Below are positions 43,382 to 54,887 of a stretch of 64,000 nucleotides of DNA, in pieces. Within the stretch, counting starts at the first letter, position 1; every line of letters starts with the position of its first letter. Location: positions 954,501 to 1,018,500 of the forward strand of contig WPIO01000069.1 in assembly GCA_009760855.2 (NCBI GenBank), in the 5' to 3' direction. The translations under genes and the position numbers were made by a program. The stretch is from Cristatella mucedo (Eukaryota; Bryozoa; Phylactolaemata; Cristatellidae). The notes under the pieces were generated by a model. The model was given only the letters and a program-made list of their open reading frames with translations. It was not told the origin of the DNA and did not search any database.

Positions 43382-45034
43382 AGCCTGCCGGGGCCCGGAG
43401 GCCGCTTGCCGCTCCTCGGTCACATGCATCTGCTCGGCAAGCGACCGTACGTCAAGCTGACGGCCTGGCGGCGCCTGTACGGCGACGTCTACCGGATCTA
43501 CATGGCCGGCCACCTGACCGTCGTGGTGAGCGGCGCGGACGCCATCAGGCGCGTATGCTCGTCGCCGGCAGCCGCCGGCCGCCCGCACGGGCTGAGCAGC
43601 TGGCGCGCGCACCGCCGCTACTGCGCCTTCACGCACGGGCCGCGCACGGCTCGGCTGCGGCAGGCGGTGTCTCGCGCCGTGGCCGCCTCGGCCAGCGACC
43701 GCACGCTCCTCGAGGCGGCTGCGCTGGCCGAGTGCGACGCTCTCGTCGACCGCCTCCTGTTGCCCGTCGCCGCCGGCGGCGACGCTTCGCGGCGGTCCGA
43801 GGTCTGTCGCAGCGTGCTCGGCGTGATGCGCACGGTCTGCTTCGGCGAGCGCCGCTCGGAAAGGTCGCCGGCGGCGGCGGCGGCGGCAGGGGACGGGGCG
43901 GCGCCGACGAAGGAGCTTCTCTTCGGCACGCTCGACCGCATGCTGCGCTTCGCCAGCGCCGCCAGTCTGGGCGACTTCGCGCCGCTCAGCCTGATCGTGC
44001 CGTCGCTGCGCAAGCGGTACGGCGAGTTCCTCGAAGCGCAGAGCGCCATCGTCGAGCTCGCCAAGGACGAAGAGCGCCGCCACAGCGAGTCCTACAGCGA
44101 GCAGTACGCCCGTGACCTGTGCGACCTGCTGCGGCGCTCCGGTGAGCAGCTGCAACGGCAGCAGCAGCAGCAGCCGGTGCCGCCTCGTGCGCCCACGCCG
44201 TCGGGCGAGCTCCACCGCCGCGAAGCCGAGGGAGACGGAAGTGGCTGCCCGAGCGCAGCGAGCCGCTGCCGAGGCAGCCCGGCGGCGGCGGCTGTGGCGT
44301 CGGCGCTCGGCGATCGCGACGACGACGGCGGCGGCGACTGCACGGGCAGCGTCGTCGAGCAGACGGGCATGCTGCTCGTTGCCGGCTACGATACGACGGC
44401 CACGACGCTGAACTGGTCGCTGCTGCTGCTCGCCGTCCATCCGGCCGAGCAGGAGCGCTTGGCCGCGAGCATCGCCTCCGCCTGCGGCGGCTCGCTCCGA
44501 CCCGTCAGCCTCGCCGACCGCGACCGGCTGCCGTGCGTCGACGCGTTCGTGTGCGAGGTGCTGCGCTACGCGAGCGTGTCGGCGCTCGCCATTCCGCACG
44601 TGGCCGTCGACGACGTGCCGCTCGCAGCCGACGGCGCCGGCGGCGGCGGCGGCACGTCGTCGACGACGTCGTCTGCGAGCATACCGGCCGGCGCCATGAT
44701 ATTGTGCAACCTGTGGTCGGTGAGCCGCGACCCGGCCCTCTGGCCGGAGCCCGACGCTTTCAGCCCGCGGCGCTTTCTGTCCGCCGCCGACGGATCGCTG
44801 CGAGCCGACGAGGCGCGAAAGGCGCTGTCGTTCGGCGCCGGCGCGCGAAAGTGCCTGGGCGAGCAGTTCGCTCGCGCCGAGCTGTTCCTGTTCGTGGCCA
44901 ACGTCGTGAGCAGGTGCCGCGTCTCGCTCGCCGAGCCGCTGCCGCCCGGCGCGGACCTGATTGGCGACGAGGACACGCTGCACGTTCAGCCGCGCTCAGA
45001 CTTTCGTCTGCTCTTCGATAGGCGGCGGCAGTGA
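43214..45034 (+). CDS. Microsomal cytochrome P450, clan-2-like, intronless, 606 aa
   Basis: A heme-thiolate monooxygenase, expected to insert one oxygen atom using NADPH-P450 reductase at the ER membrane; the substrate is unknown. Starting at ATG 43214, residues 4-25 form an N-terminal signal anchor. A Gly run (about 37-56) and the LPGPGG hinge follow, with LPLLGH. The I-helix oxygen motif AGYDTT is at 390-395, the K-helix ExxR at 448-451, FSPRRF at 516-521, and the heme loop FGAGARKCLG at 540-549 with axial Cys547. The EQFAR.ELFLF continuation and the hinge resemble clan 2 (CYP2/CYP1/CYP17-like). About 100 residues exceed the usual 500, mainly the Gly hinge and a Gln/Pro/Asp-rich insert at about 315-380. 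No ATG lies in the open frame upstream (from 42932). The frame is unbroken and extremely GC-rich. Clan assignment is tentative. Confidence 0.9.
43326..43380 (+). repeat. GGC repeat coding the Gly hinge of P450
   Basis: A run of GGC codons interrupted by GTC. It encodes about 18 glycines between the membrane anchor and the LPGPGG hinge and is probably length-variable. Confidence 0.95.
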
Positions 45035-45685
45035 ACGAGCTGCAAGTGGCCGCGCGGCGGCGTACGCAGAGCGAGCAGCTGGACGAGTCTCGGCGGCGAC
45101 GGCAGCTGAGCAATTTAGCTACCACGAAGTGCGGTTCCCGCCTAGCGTGGGAGAGCGAGCACTTTCATTTAGTAGGTATTGTGCATTTAAATATATAACA
45201 AGTCGTAGCTTAGTGCGATGGCTAAGCTCACAGCTGCAGCTGCATCGGCTGCCCGGCCAATGCTGCCCAATGGTGTCTGTCCCGGCCAATGCTGTCCACC
45301 GTCTGGCTTCTGGGCCGTGTGAGATCCTTCTGAGTGTGACGCTTACTCAGGCCGTGTCGCTACAGCTTACGCGTGTCGCCGTGTCGCTACAGCTTACGCG
45401 CATCTTCCGGTCCGTTCAATAGAGGAATGTCCGTCTGCCGTGTGGCGAGACACAACTGCAGTATACGATGCTATCATTTTCAATATACCGACGTAAAGTT
45501 TTTCGGGAAGAAAATCGATTGTAAGAAAAACAAATTGCACTCTTTCAGCAGCCGACCGAATTCCAGCCAGTTTCGATCAATTTTCAGCTTCCACTTCCTT
45601 CCAGTAAAGAAATTGAGCTCTACTTTTTCTTATAAGTCATTACATGTCGCCGATTACAGCAATCAAATCCCCCCCACACACACAC

Positions 45686-45772
<87 letters not shown>

Positions 45773-46277
45773 CTGGCAGCTTCTTATTACTAGATGCGTT
45801 AGACGGGCTAGACGCGGGTCTTAGCCTACGGGTAAGATCCCGCTCTATGTCTGTGCCTCTTTCTGCAGTCCAAATTGGTATTACGTATTCGGCTGAATCA
45901 TGAGAACTGTCATCGGATTGTTGTGACGAATCGATAAAGAGCTTCTATAATAGGAATCCTCGAAAGAATTGAAGTGCCGTGCAGACAATCGCCACATACA
46001 CTGTAACACCTTCGGGTATTCCGCATATATATTCGCCGTGGCTGTATATGAGCTCTCCTCAGGTACGCTGCTCAAACTATGTCCTGCACAGCCTAAGGTG
46101 CGAGGTAACCATTTCTCGATACCTACCGGCGGGCTTTCTTGGAAAGGTCAGTATGAATTTCCCTGCATCCTGTGTAAGCCCTACAAATGATTTGACTTTC
46201 ATGTCGGCAAATTATGAATTGAAAGTGTCGCTTTGCATTCTCTTCGACTGTAGCACACTCAGTACCTATAGTAATAC
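45035..46277. other. P450 3' flank with CT microsatellite
   Basis: The first ~150 bp remain GC-rich and are probably 3'UTR. No AATAAA is seen close by. A CT microsatellite lies at 45683-45770. Nothing else is recognised. Confidence 0.4.
45683..45770. repeat. CT microsatellite
   Basis: About 40 CT units. The Ser/Leu frame through it is an artefact. Confidence 0.97.
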
Positions 46278-46800
46278 TAATAATAATGCACTTGATGAAG
46301 CGCCCTCGGAGAACTCAATCTCTCTCTCTAGGCATTTCTTGGCATTTTGCATTCGCTGCAAACGGAAACGCGATTGAATGGTGAGTAATATCTTGCTTCA
46401 TAAACAGCATAAATAACATGGTTAAGGGTGACATGCATCAGGGTCAGCGTGTAAATGTGGTTAGTGGCAGCATGCATTGTCAGCACCCATAAGCACATGA
46501 AGGACGAATCACAGAACCCACTAAAAGATGTCCTGTCATGCATGTGAAAGTAGGCAGACTTGGTTGTGGAGCTGATGTGGTCGTCTAACGAAAGGTGACT
46601 TAGGGAACGTGACACCTAGTTTTCGAGCCGATTCAACCGGCGGTATGCTGTCAGAGTCCACTTTGAGAGTTTGCCTTTTCAGTTTCTGAATCACACTGGG
46701 TTTTCCCATAACTAATAAGGTAGTTTTATTGCCGTTTAGTTTAAGAAAATCTGCTGCCATCCATGAGCGGATGTCATCAATACATGGAGCAAGGGAGTTT
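46278..46800 (-). mobile_element. LINE-1x copy with internal deletion
   Basis: 3' end (46278-46535: ATAATGCACTTGATGAAGCG, CCCTCGGAGAACTCAATCTC) joins an RT piece (46536-46800; minus strand ..AADFLKLNGNKTTLLVMGKP..). About 600 bp of RT C-terminus are missing between. Confidence 0.8.
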
Positions 46801-46802
46801 AG

Positions 46803-47655
46803 AGGTCAGGTCAGGGGATGTTCTGACGCAGGTCGGGAGAGAGTTCCAGGCTTTGGGAGCATACGAACTAAATGCACGGTCTCCAAAGGATTTGAGGTTT
46901 GTACGGGGTATTTGTAGACTGTTGGATTCCCAAAAGCGGGTGGTACGATGCTTGGCCTGATGGGGGAGTATAGCTAGAAACATGCTGGAGCCATAGAATG
47001 AAGGGACCTAAAAGTGAGCGACAAAACCTTGAAGTCAATCCGTTTCTTGACTTGTAGCCAGTGCAGGTCGGCGAGAAGTGAAGTAATGTGGCAACTGCGA
47101 TGCTCACGACAGACAAGCCTAGCTGCAGAGTTTTGCACCAGCTGCAATCGCCTGGTCGCACATGCCGGTAGGCCAGCGAGCAGTGAGTTGCAGAAGTCGA
47201 GACGGGATGTCACGAATGCATGGACCAACTTGGACGTGGTATCCTTATCTAAACAAGCCCGAATTTTAGCAATGTTATGAAGCTGAAAATAGGCGGATTT
47301 GACTGTGGAGCTGATATGGTCGTCTAACGAGAGGTCACTTTGGAATATGACATCTAGATTTCGAGCTGATTCAACTGGAGATATGCTGGCAGAGCCAATT
47401 TTGAGTGTCAGCCGTTCCAATTTCTGAATCATACTGAGTTTGCCAATAACTAGTAAGTTAGTTTTATCGTCATTTAATTTTAGAAAATTTGCTGCCATCC
47501 ATGTGTGGATGTCATCAATACATGCAGCAAGTGAGTTGAGAGAATTTGAGGTGCTCGAAGGCTAGGCGGGATCAAAGCAAAGGTACAACTGAGTGTCATC
47601 CGTATAGAAGTGAAAGCCTAGATTGTGCCTGGCAATCACATCAGCAAGAGAGTTC
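46803..47655 (-). mobile_element. LINE-1x reverse-transcriptase fragment
   Basis: Reads on the minus strand from FYTDDTQLYLC (YxDD present as YTDD) through WMAANFLKLNDDKTNLLVIG, SARNLDVIFQSDLS and LDFCNSLLAGLP to [20 protein letters not shown]. One in-frame run of 174 codons survives, but both ends are truncated. Confidence 0.85.
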
Positions 47656-47752
47656 TGTTTGTCTCTCTCTCTCTCTCTCTCTGGCAAGATATTTTTCTTT
47701 AGCAAACTCTTTCTCTAACAAGCTCTCGCACTCTCTCCTTATATCTTTTCTC

Positions 47753-47850
<98 letters not shown>
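47656..47850. repeat. CT microsatellite interrupting LINE sequence
   Basis: Two CT runs (47661-47683, 47757-47848) adjoin the truncated 5' end of the LINE fragment. Confidence 0.95.
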
Positions 47851-47851
<1 letters not shown>

Positions 47852-48850
47852 TTCTCGATTGGGTAAGATGGTGGCTGCTGCCCAATGCTGGGGCAGATAA
47901 AGCTGCTTATGATTTGAGCGTGGTAATTACCTGAGTTTAAACATGCAGTCGTGAGATTAGGTTTCGAATGTCACGAGGCAGTATTAGGAAGAATACTCAC
48001 ATCTTTTGCTGATCAAGCTGCCACTTGAGCATGGCAGTTAAACCTTAGCGTCTATCGCCAACTCTCTGTGTGGGAAATGATAAATAGATAGCAACAGAAC
48101 TTCAACTATAACTGTCTCGTGAAGTGCAGACGCATTCGCAATGTTATTGTCGCCTAATTAAAGTTGCAGAGTAAATCAAAATATCTCTCCGGCGTTTTTC
48201 AAGATATTTATTGCATAACGTAATGCAATACAATTGCATATATCTGAAATTGCGTCTATTTGCTTAAGGTTCAACCATAATAAAGTAAAAATGGTATTTG
48301 ATTCTAAGCCGACAAGAAATGCATTCATGATAATTAAGTAAATGCTTTTCCAAACCATAGGACCGATATAATAGTGTAGGCGGTTACGATTCCTAATTAA
48401 TGAATCATGCGAAAAGAATATACGGAAAAAAGAGCTGTCAAAGGAAGAGCTGTGATTTCGACTGAGCCAGGTATATTGCCGTTAGAAGTTTCGTGAATAC
48501 TGGCGATGCAGTAATGCAATTAGCAAGGCAAATTTGATTTTCTTTTACATACACTAAGCAAGCAGGTTGACAGAATAATGCTACTTGTTTAGCCATTTAT
48601 AAAATACAAGTCAGTCATTTTAAAAAGCTCCTCCAAAGCTTTTGCTGGAACCACTTCATGGCCTGCCTTATTCTTAGTAATGCCCTAACCTAAAAGCATC
48701 ATGCAAATTCAATTAGCAGCATGAAATGGTGTGGCTAAGCTACTAGTTTGTTCAATAAAAGGCTAATAAGAATAAATTTATAATTATTGATGAATTTAAT
48801 GCATACTCATATAGTGTAAAGAACAACACAATTTACGCTAGTAGGGCTAG
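47851..48850. other. AT-rich 3' flank of the kelch gene
   Basis: No coding features. The minus-strand polyadenylation signal is not obvious. Confidence 0.4.
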
Positions 48851-49962
48851 TTATAGCCAGGTGTCTTCAGTCGACCGAAAAATCTCTGCATAGTTCATTT
48901 GTTGGATTGAAAAGAACTCTTTCTTTAATCTTGGAGGCAGAGTGGAGAAGTCTATGTTATAACTGCGTATCGCCATCAGGCATTTGGTAAGTAGTGGAAA
49001 GCCATTCAAACCAAAAAAAGTAAGTCTCTCGCGATAAGTGGCCTGATCTACAACGATAACTTTGCCGTCACCAAACCAGCAGACATTCAGTTGACGCATT
49101 CCGGTTGAGCCTAGCAGCTCAGAGGCCGTCCAACAACGACCAACAGGATCAAATAAATGCAGCTGATGCTGCATTCCACCATCTCTCTTTATATTTGAAT
49201 CCATGAACGAAAATAGCATCGTGGTCCTCAAATGCCCCATGATGTAACTGTCCTTTGGTGCCAGACCACTTGTTACTGCTACTTGAAATGTATTCGAAAT
49301 AGTGTCGAAGAAGTAGACGCAAGTGCCCTCTGACGAACTGCAAGGCTCATCGAATATGATCATGTAGTGACGCCATCCGACGGCTGCTTTGTGAGCAGAG
49401 CTTTGTCCTCCGATACGAGCAATCGTCGGACCAAGAGTGCTGCGAAAACTCCAGATCAGTGTTTCAAGATTAAGCGAATGCACAGCATATTTGAGGTCCA
49501 GCGTAAAAATTGAATCGCCAACCAAGCAGACCATCGAGGGAAAGTTCCAAGGTGTCGGTCCCACTGTTATGAGCCGAGACCATAAACTTGACACCGTGTC
49601 AAATCGGTAGAGTATCATAGTCGGACGATAACTTTCTATCTTCCATGCGAGGAAATAAATGCAGCTTTTGTAAGCTACACAGGGCACAAAAAAGAAGCTG
49701 ATGTTAAGAATGTCTTCATCTGAGGTAGCTGTTGTATCCATCACATCCGACCAGATATTGGTGTCTACAATGAATTTCCTTACATTAGCACGAGATTCAC
49801 CACTGACGAAACGGCGTGAAAGGCCAAACGAATAAATCTCGCGTCCAACTTGTACGAAGTAGTTTATACAGCCACGCCACGAGGGGCCTTCCTGACGACC
49901 ACGTAAAATGAGCATCTTGAACTTTGAACTCCTAGGCAGTCCTTTTAGGCACACCACAGCGC
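48851..49962 (-). CDS. Six-blade kelch protein with BC box and Cul2 box (KLHDC1/2/3/10-like)
   Basis: Predicted substrate receptor of a cullin-2 RING ubiquitin ligase. The open frame on the minus strand holds about six kelch-like repeats, each with a hydrophobic YxxF/IYxFG-type strand followed by a DT...W or LET..W turn (for example CIYFLAW, SIFTLD, YMIIFDE with YFFDTISNTF, MLFSFMD). After the propeller, PLLTKCLMAI (48968-48997) fits the Elongin BC box, and LPPRLKKEF (48914-48940) fits the Cul2 box, as in KLHDC and VHL-type receptors. An acceptor (CTTGACAG) sits just upstream, ending at 49963, so an upstream exon is likely. The first ATG in frame is at 49915 and would give 354 residues. The stop is TAA at 48851. 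No frame damage is seen. Substrate unknown; KLHDC2-type receptors read protein C-termini. Confidence 0.68.
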
Positions 49963-49969
49963 CTGTCAA

Positions 49970-50251
49970 GATTGGATATGAACAATTATGTTGTTATCGA
50001 CAACAATTCGCAAATGAAATTATATACATTAAATAATTGTAAATGCAGCAAGGATACCTAAACTTTAGTTGTAAAACAGGCCATAATGCCTTTATAGTAA
50101 TCATATAATCATAAAGTTTTCAATTTCACCACCAAATAAACAAGATTCAAACTGACACTCTACCGGCTTTAGTCAGTTTACCCTTTCAATTCTTTGGCGT
50201 ATTTCATAAATTTGTGGAGATCTGGTGCTTAAAACATTAAAGCAATCCTAA
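49970..50251. other. Probable intron or 5' flank of the kelch gene
   Basis: Lies just upstream (minus strand) of the splice acceptor at 49963-49964. No upstream exon was identified here or as far as 51.5 kb. Confidence 0.35.
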
Positions 50252-50404
50252 ACTTGGGTGGGGTAAGGCGGTTGCTTTTTACGACCTCGGTCCCGAGGTC
50301 GTGGGTTCGATTCCTGCGGTGGGCGATCCTTTATCTCCACTGCAAGCGGTGGTGAAAGCCGTTAAGGCTCTTCTGTCGCTATACAAAAAGAAGCTGTTTA
50401 TTCA
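50252..50404 (+). mobile_element. SINE-A copy, best preserved
   Basis: GTAAGGCGGTTGC, the palindromic arm ACGACCTCGG-TC-CCGAGGTCGT, perfect B box GGTTCGATTCC, CACTGCAAGCGGTGGTGA and AGGCTCTTCTGTCGCTATAC, with an A-rich end. Confidence 0.9.
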
Positions 50405-52194
50405 CCTAGCATTTTTAATAAGCAAAGCCAAATAGGCTCTATTTCGCCTTAATGCAGACTTTAGTCACCACTAAAATGCCTAGACAATTCGTTCGTTTCT
50501 ATTCTGTACGATTAATATTCATTAGAAAGTCGTTACATTCACTGTAAAAACTTGACGAAACGTAATTCAGTATGTGGTGATGGATAAGATATCTTAAACA
50601 ATAAGAATGGTTGAAATACCTACACAAAATACTAGGCCAGTGAGCCTTTCGGTCTAGCACATTAGGTGCATTGGCTGTTGTTGGAAATAAAAACCTAATG
50701 AAGCCGAAGACTTCACATTATTCGTGCTGTTTGCTACCTACAGATTGCAGACAAATGAGCGAATGCTCTAAATCCCTGTTTCAAAAGTTCCCTTGATGGG
50801 TGTATAATTTCAAAGCCTTATGTACTATCAATGAGTACGGTGTATAGCAATACTTATAATAGTGACAATGGAAACAAGCTCATTTTACCAGTACGATCAA
50901 ATAAACTGATTTTTATATCAATTTTTAGGCACAATCGCTTAAGAATTTCCGTTATTTCTATTGCAAACTAAGTTCTTTTATTGATATTATTCGACACAGT
51001 ATCGCAATGGATCTTTCTATTTATCGACACCCCTGCCACTTTTCCATCGGCAAGCCGCCTTTGAGCTTATCCACCCAACCAAACATGGAAACGCAGGGCC
51101 ATCCATATGTTTGAAGTTTTACAGCGGTGAATATTGTTTTTAAGTCAAATCATAAATGTAAGATACCTCGAAAGCTTCAATTATTTACTGCAAACAAATG
51201 CTGACTCCGTAATTATTGGCCCAAAAAACAATTATTCACTCCTATATCGGATGCAAATGCTACTTGGTCATAAACTGGTTTTTAGTAATCTTCGTGTTAC
51301 TCACTTCCTCAAATATCTTGCGAATTCTGAAGCTAAATCACGATCATTTTCCAGACAAAGTATGCGAGTTACCTCGGGTGTGCTGAATTCTATAAAATTC
51401 GCTTTGAATTCAACACTGTCATACCTTGTGGTCAGGCATTGACTCAGTGTTTGGGACTTTTTAGAGTTGCAGATAAACGGGCATGCCGTTTTATATAAGG
51501 ATCAAATGCTAAAACCTCATTCAATAATCACATTGGGGGAGGAGCGCGGCAGTCGCAGGTGGAGGCTCAATCACCAGGGGGCCTGGACAATCGTGGGGGC
51601 GCGGCAATCGCAGGGCTATGTCGGCATCAGGGCAATCGTAGTCGACGTCACGTCCAGTTTGAAACCAGCAAGGATGCCCTGGTGGAGGCTATACTGGAAA
51701 ATGTCGCTAAGTAATAATAATAACCACGATAATAACACATTTGGATAATAAACGTTCATGGCTAATAGCAACTGCAGTAATAATACATCCTGATCACTGG
51801 CTACCAGTCGGCCCCTGTGTAGCTGGTGAGGCCCTCCTTGGTCGGGGGCACTGTGTAGCTCATGGTCAGATTATGAAACTTGATTGGCGGACCTCGGCAC
51901 TACCTTCAAGGGACCGCCGGCGGTGGCAGTGCATCTCGGACGCCATTTCCGGGTCGGAAGCTGTGCGGTCCCTGTTCCTGAATGGAAGCGTAGGTAGCCC
52001 CCCACCCGCCCGTGGCCGGCCTGGGCCAAGGTACTCTGATTTATTTTTATATGTTCGTTAGAGAAGAAGTCGAGACTCTATGGCGTGCGTGTGTACGAAG
52101 TTTCAACTGCTTTGATTTTTATATTGAGTGACGCTCCGGCCATTGAACTGCAATATTAAGGAAGCCGTGCTTTTTTGAGCGTGAGCTTATCATT
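50405..52194. other. No gene recognised
   Basis: AT-rich to 51500, then a GC-rich stretch (51540-52050) with repeated GGCAATCG/GGCAGTCG words. The 102-codon frame 51134-51442 has no family features. Confidence 0.35.
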
Positions 52195-52475
52195 TTTAAA
52201 GCAGCAGGCATGTTCCAACAACTACTCTCCTACTGCCGACTATGGCGCATCCTTTTCAGCGGTTCTGAGCTGCTACTTCTATGCTACTCACTACCTCAAC
52301 TTCTCTCCTGACTCTGCTATGCTTCCCACTTTCTCTTTGTTGCGTGAGACGAAGTCTGCCGGCAACCGAATGCGTACCGAAAGCCGCTTAGGCTGTGAGT
52401 GCGCTATACAAAACTCTCCTGCGTAACACCACATGGTCCTTATGACTTTGTGGAGTTGCAGACGGAGATACGTGT
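52195..52475 (+). mobile_element. LINE-2x 3' fragment
   Basis: Encodes NYSPTADYGASFSAVLSCYF and the following C-terminus, then the 3'UTR. It stops at GGAGATACG without the ACATT tail. Confidence 0.8.
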
Positions 52476-53361
52476 TCTCAATGCGCCAAGAGTTTCGAGT
52501 TTGCAAGCGATATGCCTATAGCGGAAAGCATGACACGCTTGCGATTTAGGTGTTTAGACTGCCGTAAGTTTTGCTAACCAATGTTTATGGGTGTCTTCGT
52601 CGTTGAATTAGAACGGTGACCTAACAATAATTGTCAGCTTCTGTATAATTGATAGCAAATTAGACTATCTATTGCATTCGTTGCAATGTGATAACCATGG
52701 CAGTTGCTTCAAAACGAGCGTTCTTAGAAAAAAAAAGTATTTTCTAGAAGGTGTTATAAAAACAACCAACGGAAATATTGGGAATGATCAGTCGTAGTTT
52801 ACGGGAAAGTTTGAGGAGTGCTGCATATTGTAATTGGACGCACAGACTATAAGCGCATGCAGTAGATTCTGACGTTACCTTGTGCGTTCAATTTAAAAAT
52901 AGCAACTGCGAAACCTGACTTGAAATAGCATTCCGGTTCTAGGCTTTGGCGCAATTTCTGTAAAATGCACACTAATGAAACTAGCTCAGCTCAACTGTTT
53001 TCATACATTTTCTCAGGCAGAATTTGAAAAACGCCAATTCCAACATAATTACTAGTCGTAGCAAAGCGAGAACTTTAAATTAGCGAGCAACGACAGACGT
53101 GCGAGTAATGAGATCAAACCTAAATATACTCACACTAACCTTGTTTCCTCGGTATTTACTCCGTGTACTGTACAATATCAAAGCTGCACGATCACATAGG
53201 AAGCATTCAGCTTAAGAGACTCTGCACTAATAACCGCTACCACTGAAAGCACGCGCCACTGGAACGAACCAATAAGGTGGCGAACCTCATTGTTTGCATG
53301 ACATCAGCTGCGAATAGGATCACATGAAACTGATTGGAATAAAATACTAGCTAAGTTTACA
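52476..53361. other. No feature recognised
   Basis: AT-rich, no repeats of the listed families. Confidence 0.4.
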
Positions 53362-53512
53362 TCCTATTTGTAGTGACGGAAGAGCCTTAGCGGCAATCAC
53401 CACCACGTGCAGCGGTGATAAATAACCACCCACCGCAGGATTTGAACTAAAGACCTTGGAACCGTAGTCATGAAAAGCAACCACTTTACCTAGTGTGCCA
53501 TCACGGCTCACC
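53362..53512 (-). mobile_element. SINE-A copy, diverged
   Basis: GACGGAAGAGCCTTAGCGGC, CCACCGCAGGATTTGAACTA (B box damaged), CATGAAAAGCAACCACTTTA and CCTAGTGTGCCATCACGGCT. Confidence 0.75.
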
Positions 53513-54454
53513 AGCAATGCCTGTCATTAAAACACGCCGAGCTTTCTCCGGAGAGCTTCAGCACTAAAAGGCGTTGGTCCCCTTTATTTTAGTAAGAAAT
53601 TCCAATTCCGAGAACACATGCACTTTATATTGGGTGGATTGACTTTTGCATTCACTACTTAGCAGCCAACCGCTTAGATCCAACGTTACACACCAATAGT
53701 CCTACGAAGGGTGTAAGTGTTATTAACTACGCCGACAACAATTTATTTGGATAATAAAATTAGACAGCAGGTTGGATTTCTTGAAAAATTCTGGCAAAAA
53801 CTGTTTGGTAAAATATAATTAATAAATCTGTACGAATAATTGTACATAGACAAACTGCATGCATGGGTACGTTCAAATACGAAACTGATTTTCTAGCATA
53901 CTAAGACGCTCATGTGAAATATTGCTCTACTTTTCACCTGCCCTGGAAAACAAATGTCGAGTGTAATTTGACGTAACTAGTAAGCGCGCCCCCATTTACG
54001 GCACTAATGTAAGTCTTACCTAAATCTGCTAAATCGGCAAGTTGAGGGAAGTAAAATGTTTATGATAATAAACCGTTTCGTTATTGTGATTTCTTATAAA
54101 ATATTTACAAAATGCCAAAGTCATTTCATTCTGTTTACTAATAAAAGTGCTTGCTGTAGGTAAACGTGTTTATGAAACCTGTAGTCTTCAAATGTTTCAT
54201 ACGAAAGTGTAGGTAACTAAACTACGACATTTTAATGTGAAATCTAAAATACGGAAGCGTAATTGCGGTACTAATTGATAAGATGCTGCACATGTAAAGA
54301 ATCAAAACCAGATGATTATAATCCATAATGCAGTTTCAGGGTTTCGCTTTATGAAAGTAACCACCGGCTAGGCAATCATTAAAAAGCGACTCATCAACCA
54401 CATAAATACTTGAGTGATGGCGTTGGAAAGAATTCGAAAGTTCATACACGGCCC
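53513..54454. other. No feature recognised
   Basis: AT-rich without open frames of note. Confidence 0.4.
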
Positions 54455-54600
54455 TGAATTGGCTTAGTTAAGGTGCTCGCTCTGACCTAGTTGTGGTTGA
54501 AATGGTGTGCTTAAGCCCCATGGTATATCTGAATTGCCTGATTAGATATTAAGTTCATATTGGGCGCTTTACACATGAATTATATTATATTATATGCAGT
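54455..54600 (+). mobile_element. SINE-B copy
   Basis: TTGGCTTAGTTAAGGTGCTC, GACCTAGTTGTGGTTG, GATATTAAGTTCATATTGGG and GCGCTTTACAC with an ATTATATT tail. Confidence 0.65.
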
Positions 54601-54784
54601 ATTTCAACAAAAGATTTTGTGTTATAAATGTTGCCAACTTCCAGTAATTAGATGTCACAGCTGTCCATGCAGACTCTGATGAACACAGCCAGTAACTTTC
54701 CAAACATCTAGAAGTGGTAGCCCACGTTTATCTTTGTAACTCCACAGCGCAAGAAAAATACATGGATTTTAAGGATAAGAATTT

Positions 54785-54887
54785 CATTTAGCCCACTCAG
54801 AGCCTAAATGGCTTACTGTACGCATTCCGAAGCCAACAGAACTTACCTCTCGTAATACAGAGAAAGTGGGAAGCATAGCATCGTTAG
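54785..54887 (-). mobile_element. LINE-2x, left part split by a nested LINE
   Basis: Reversed LINE-2x coding end (CCACTCAGAGCCTAAATGGC, AGAAAGTGGGAAGCATAGCA). The sequence continues at 57267 after the nested LINE-1x unit. Confidence 0.75.

Noticed and set aside
43058-44983. 641-codon open frame on the minus strand opposite the P450
   Set aside because: It is the antisense of a GC-rich gene with strong third-position bias; it is Arg/Ala/Gly-rich with no domain, while the plus strand has every P450 motif.
50252-50404. True tRNA gene
   Set aside because: A and B boxes are present, but the cloverleaf is disturbed, the body continues for 100 bp beyond the tRNA part, and the same sequence occurs at least eight times: a SINE.
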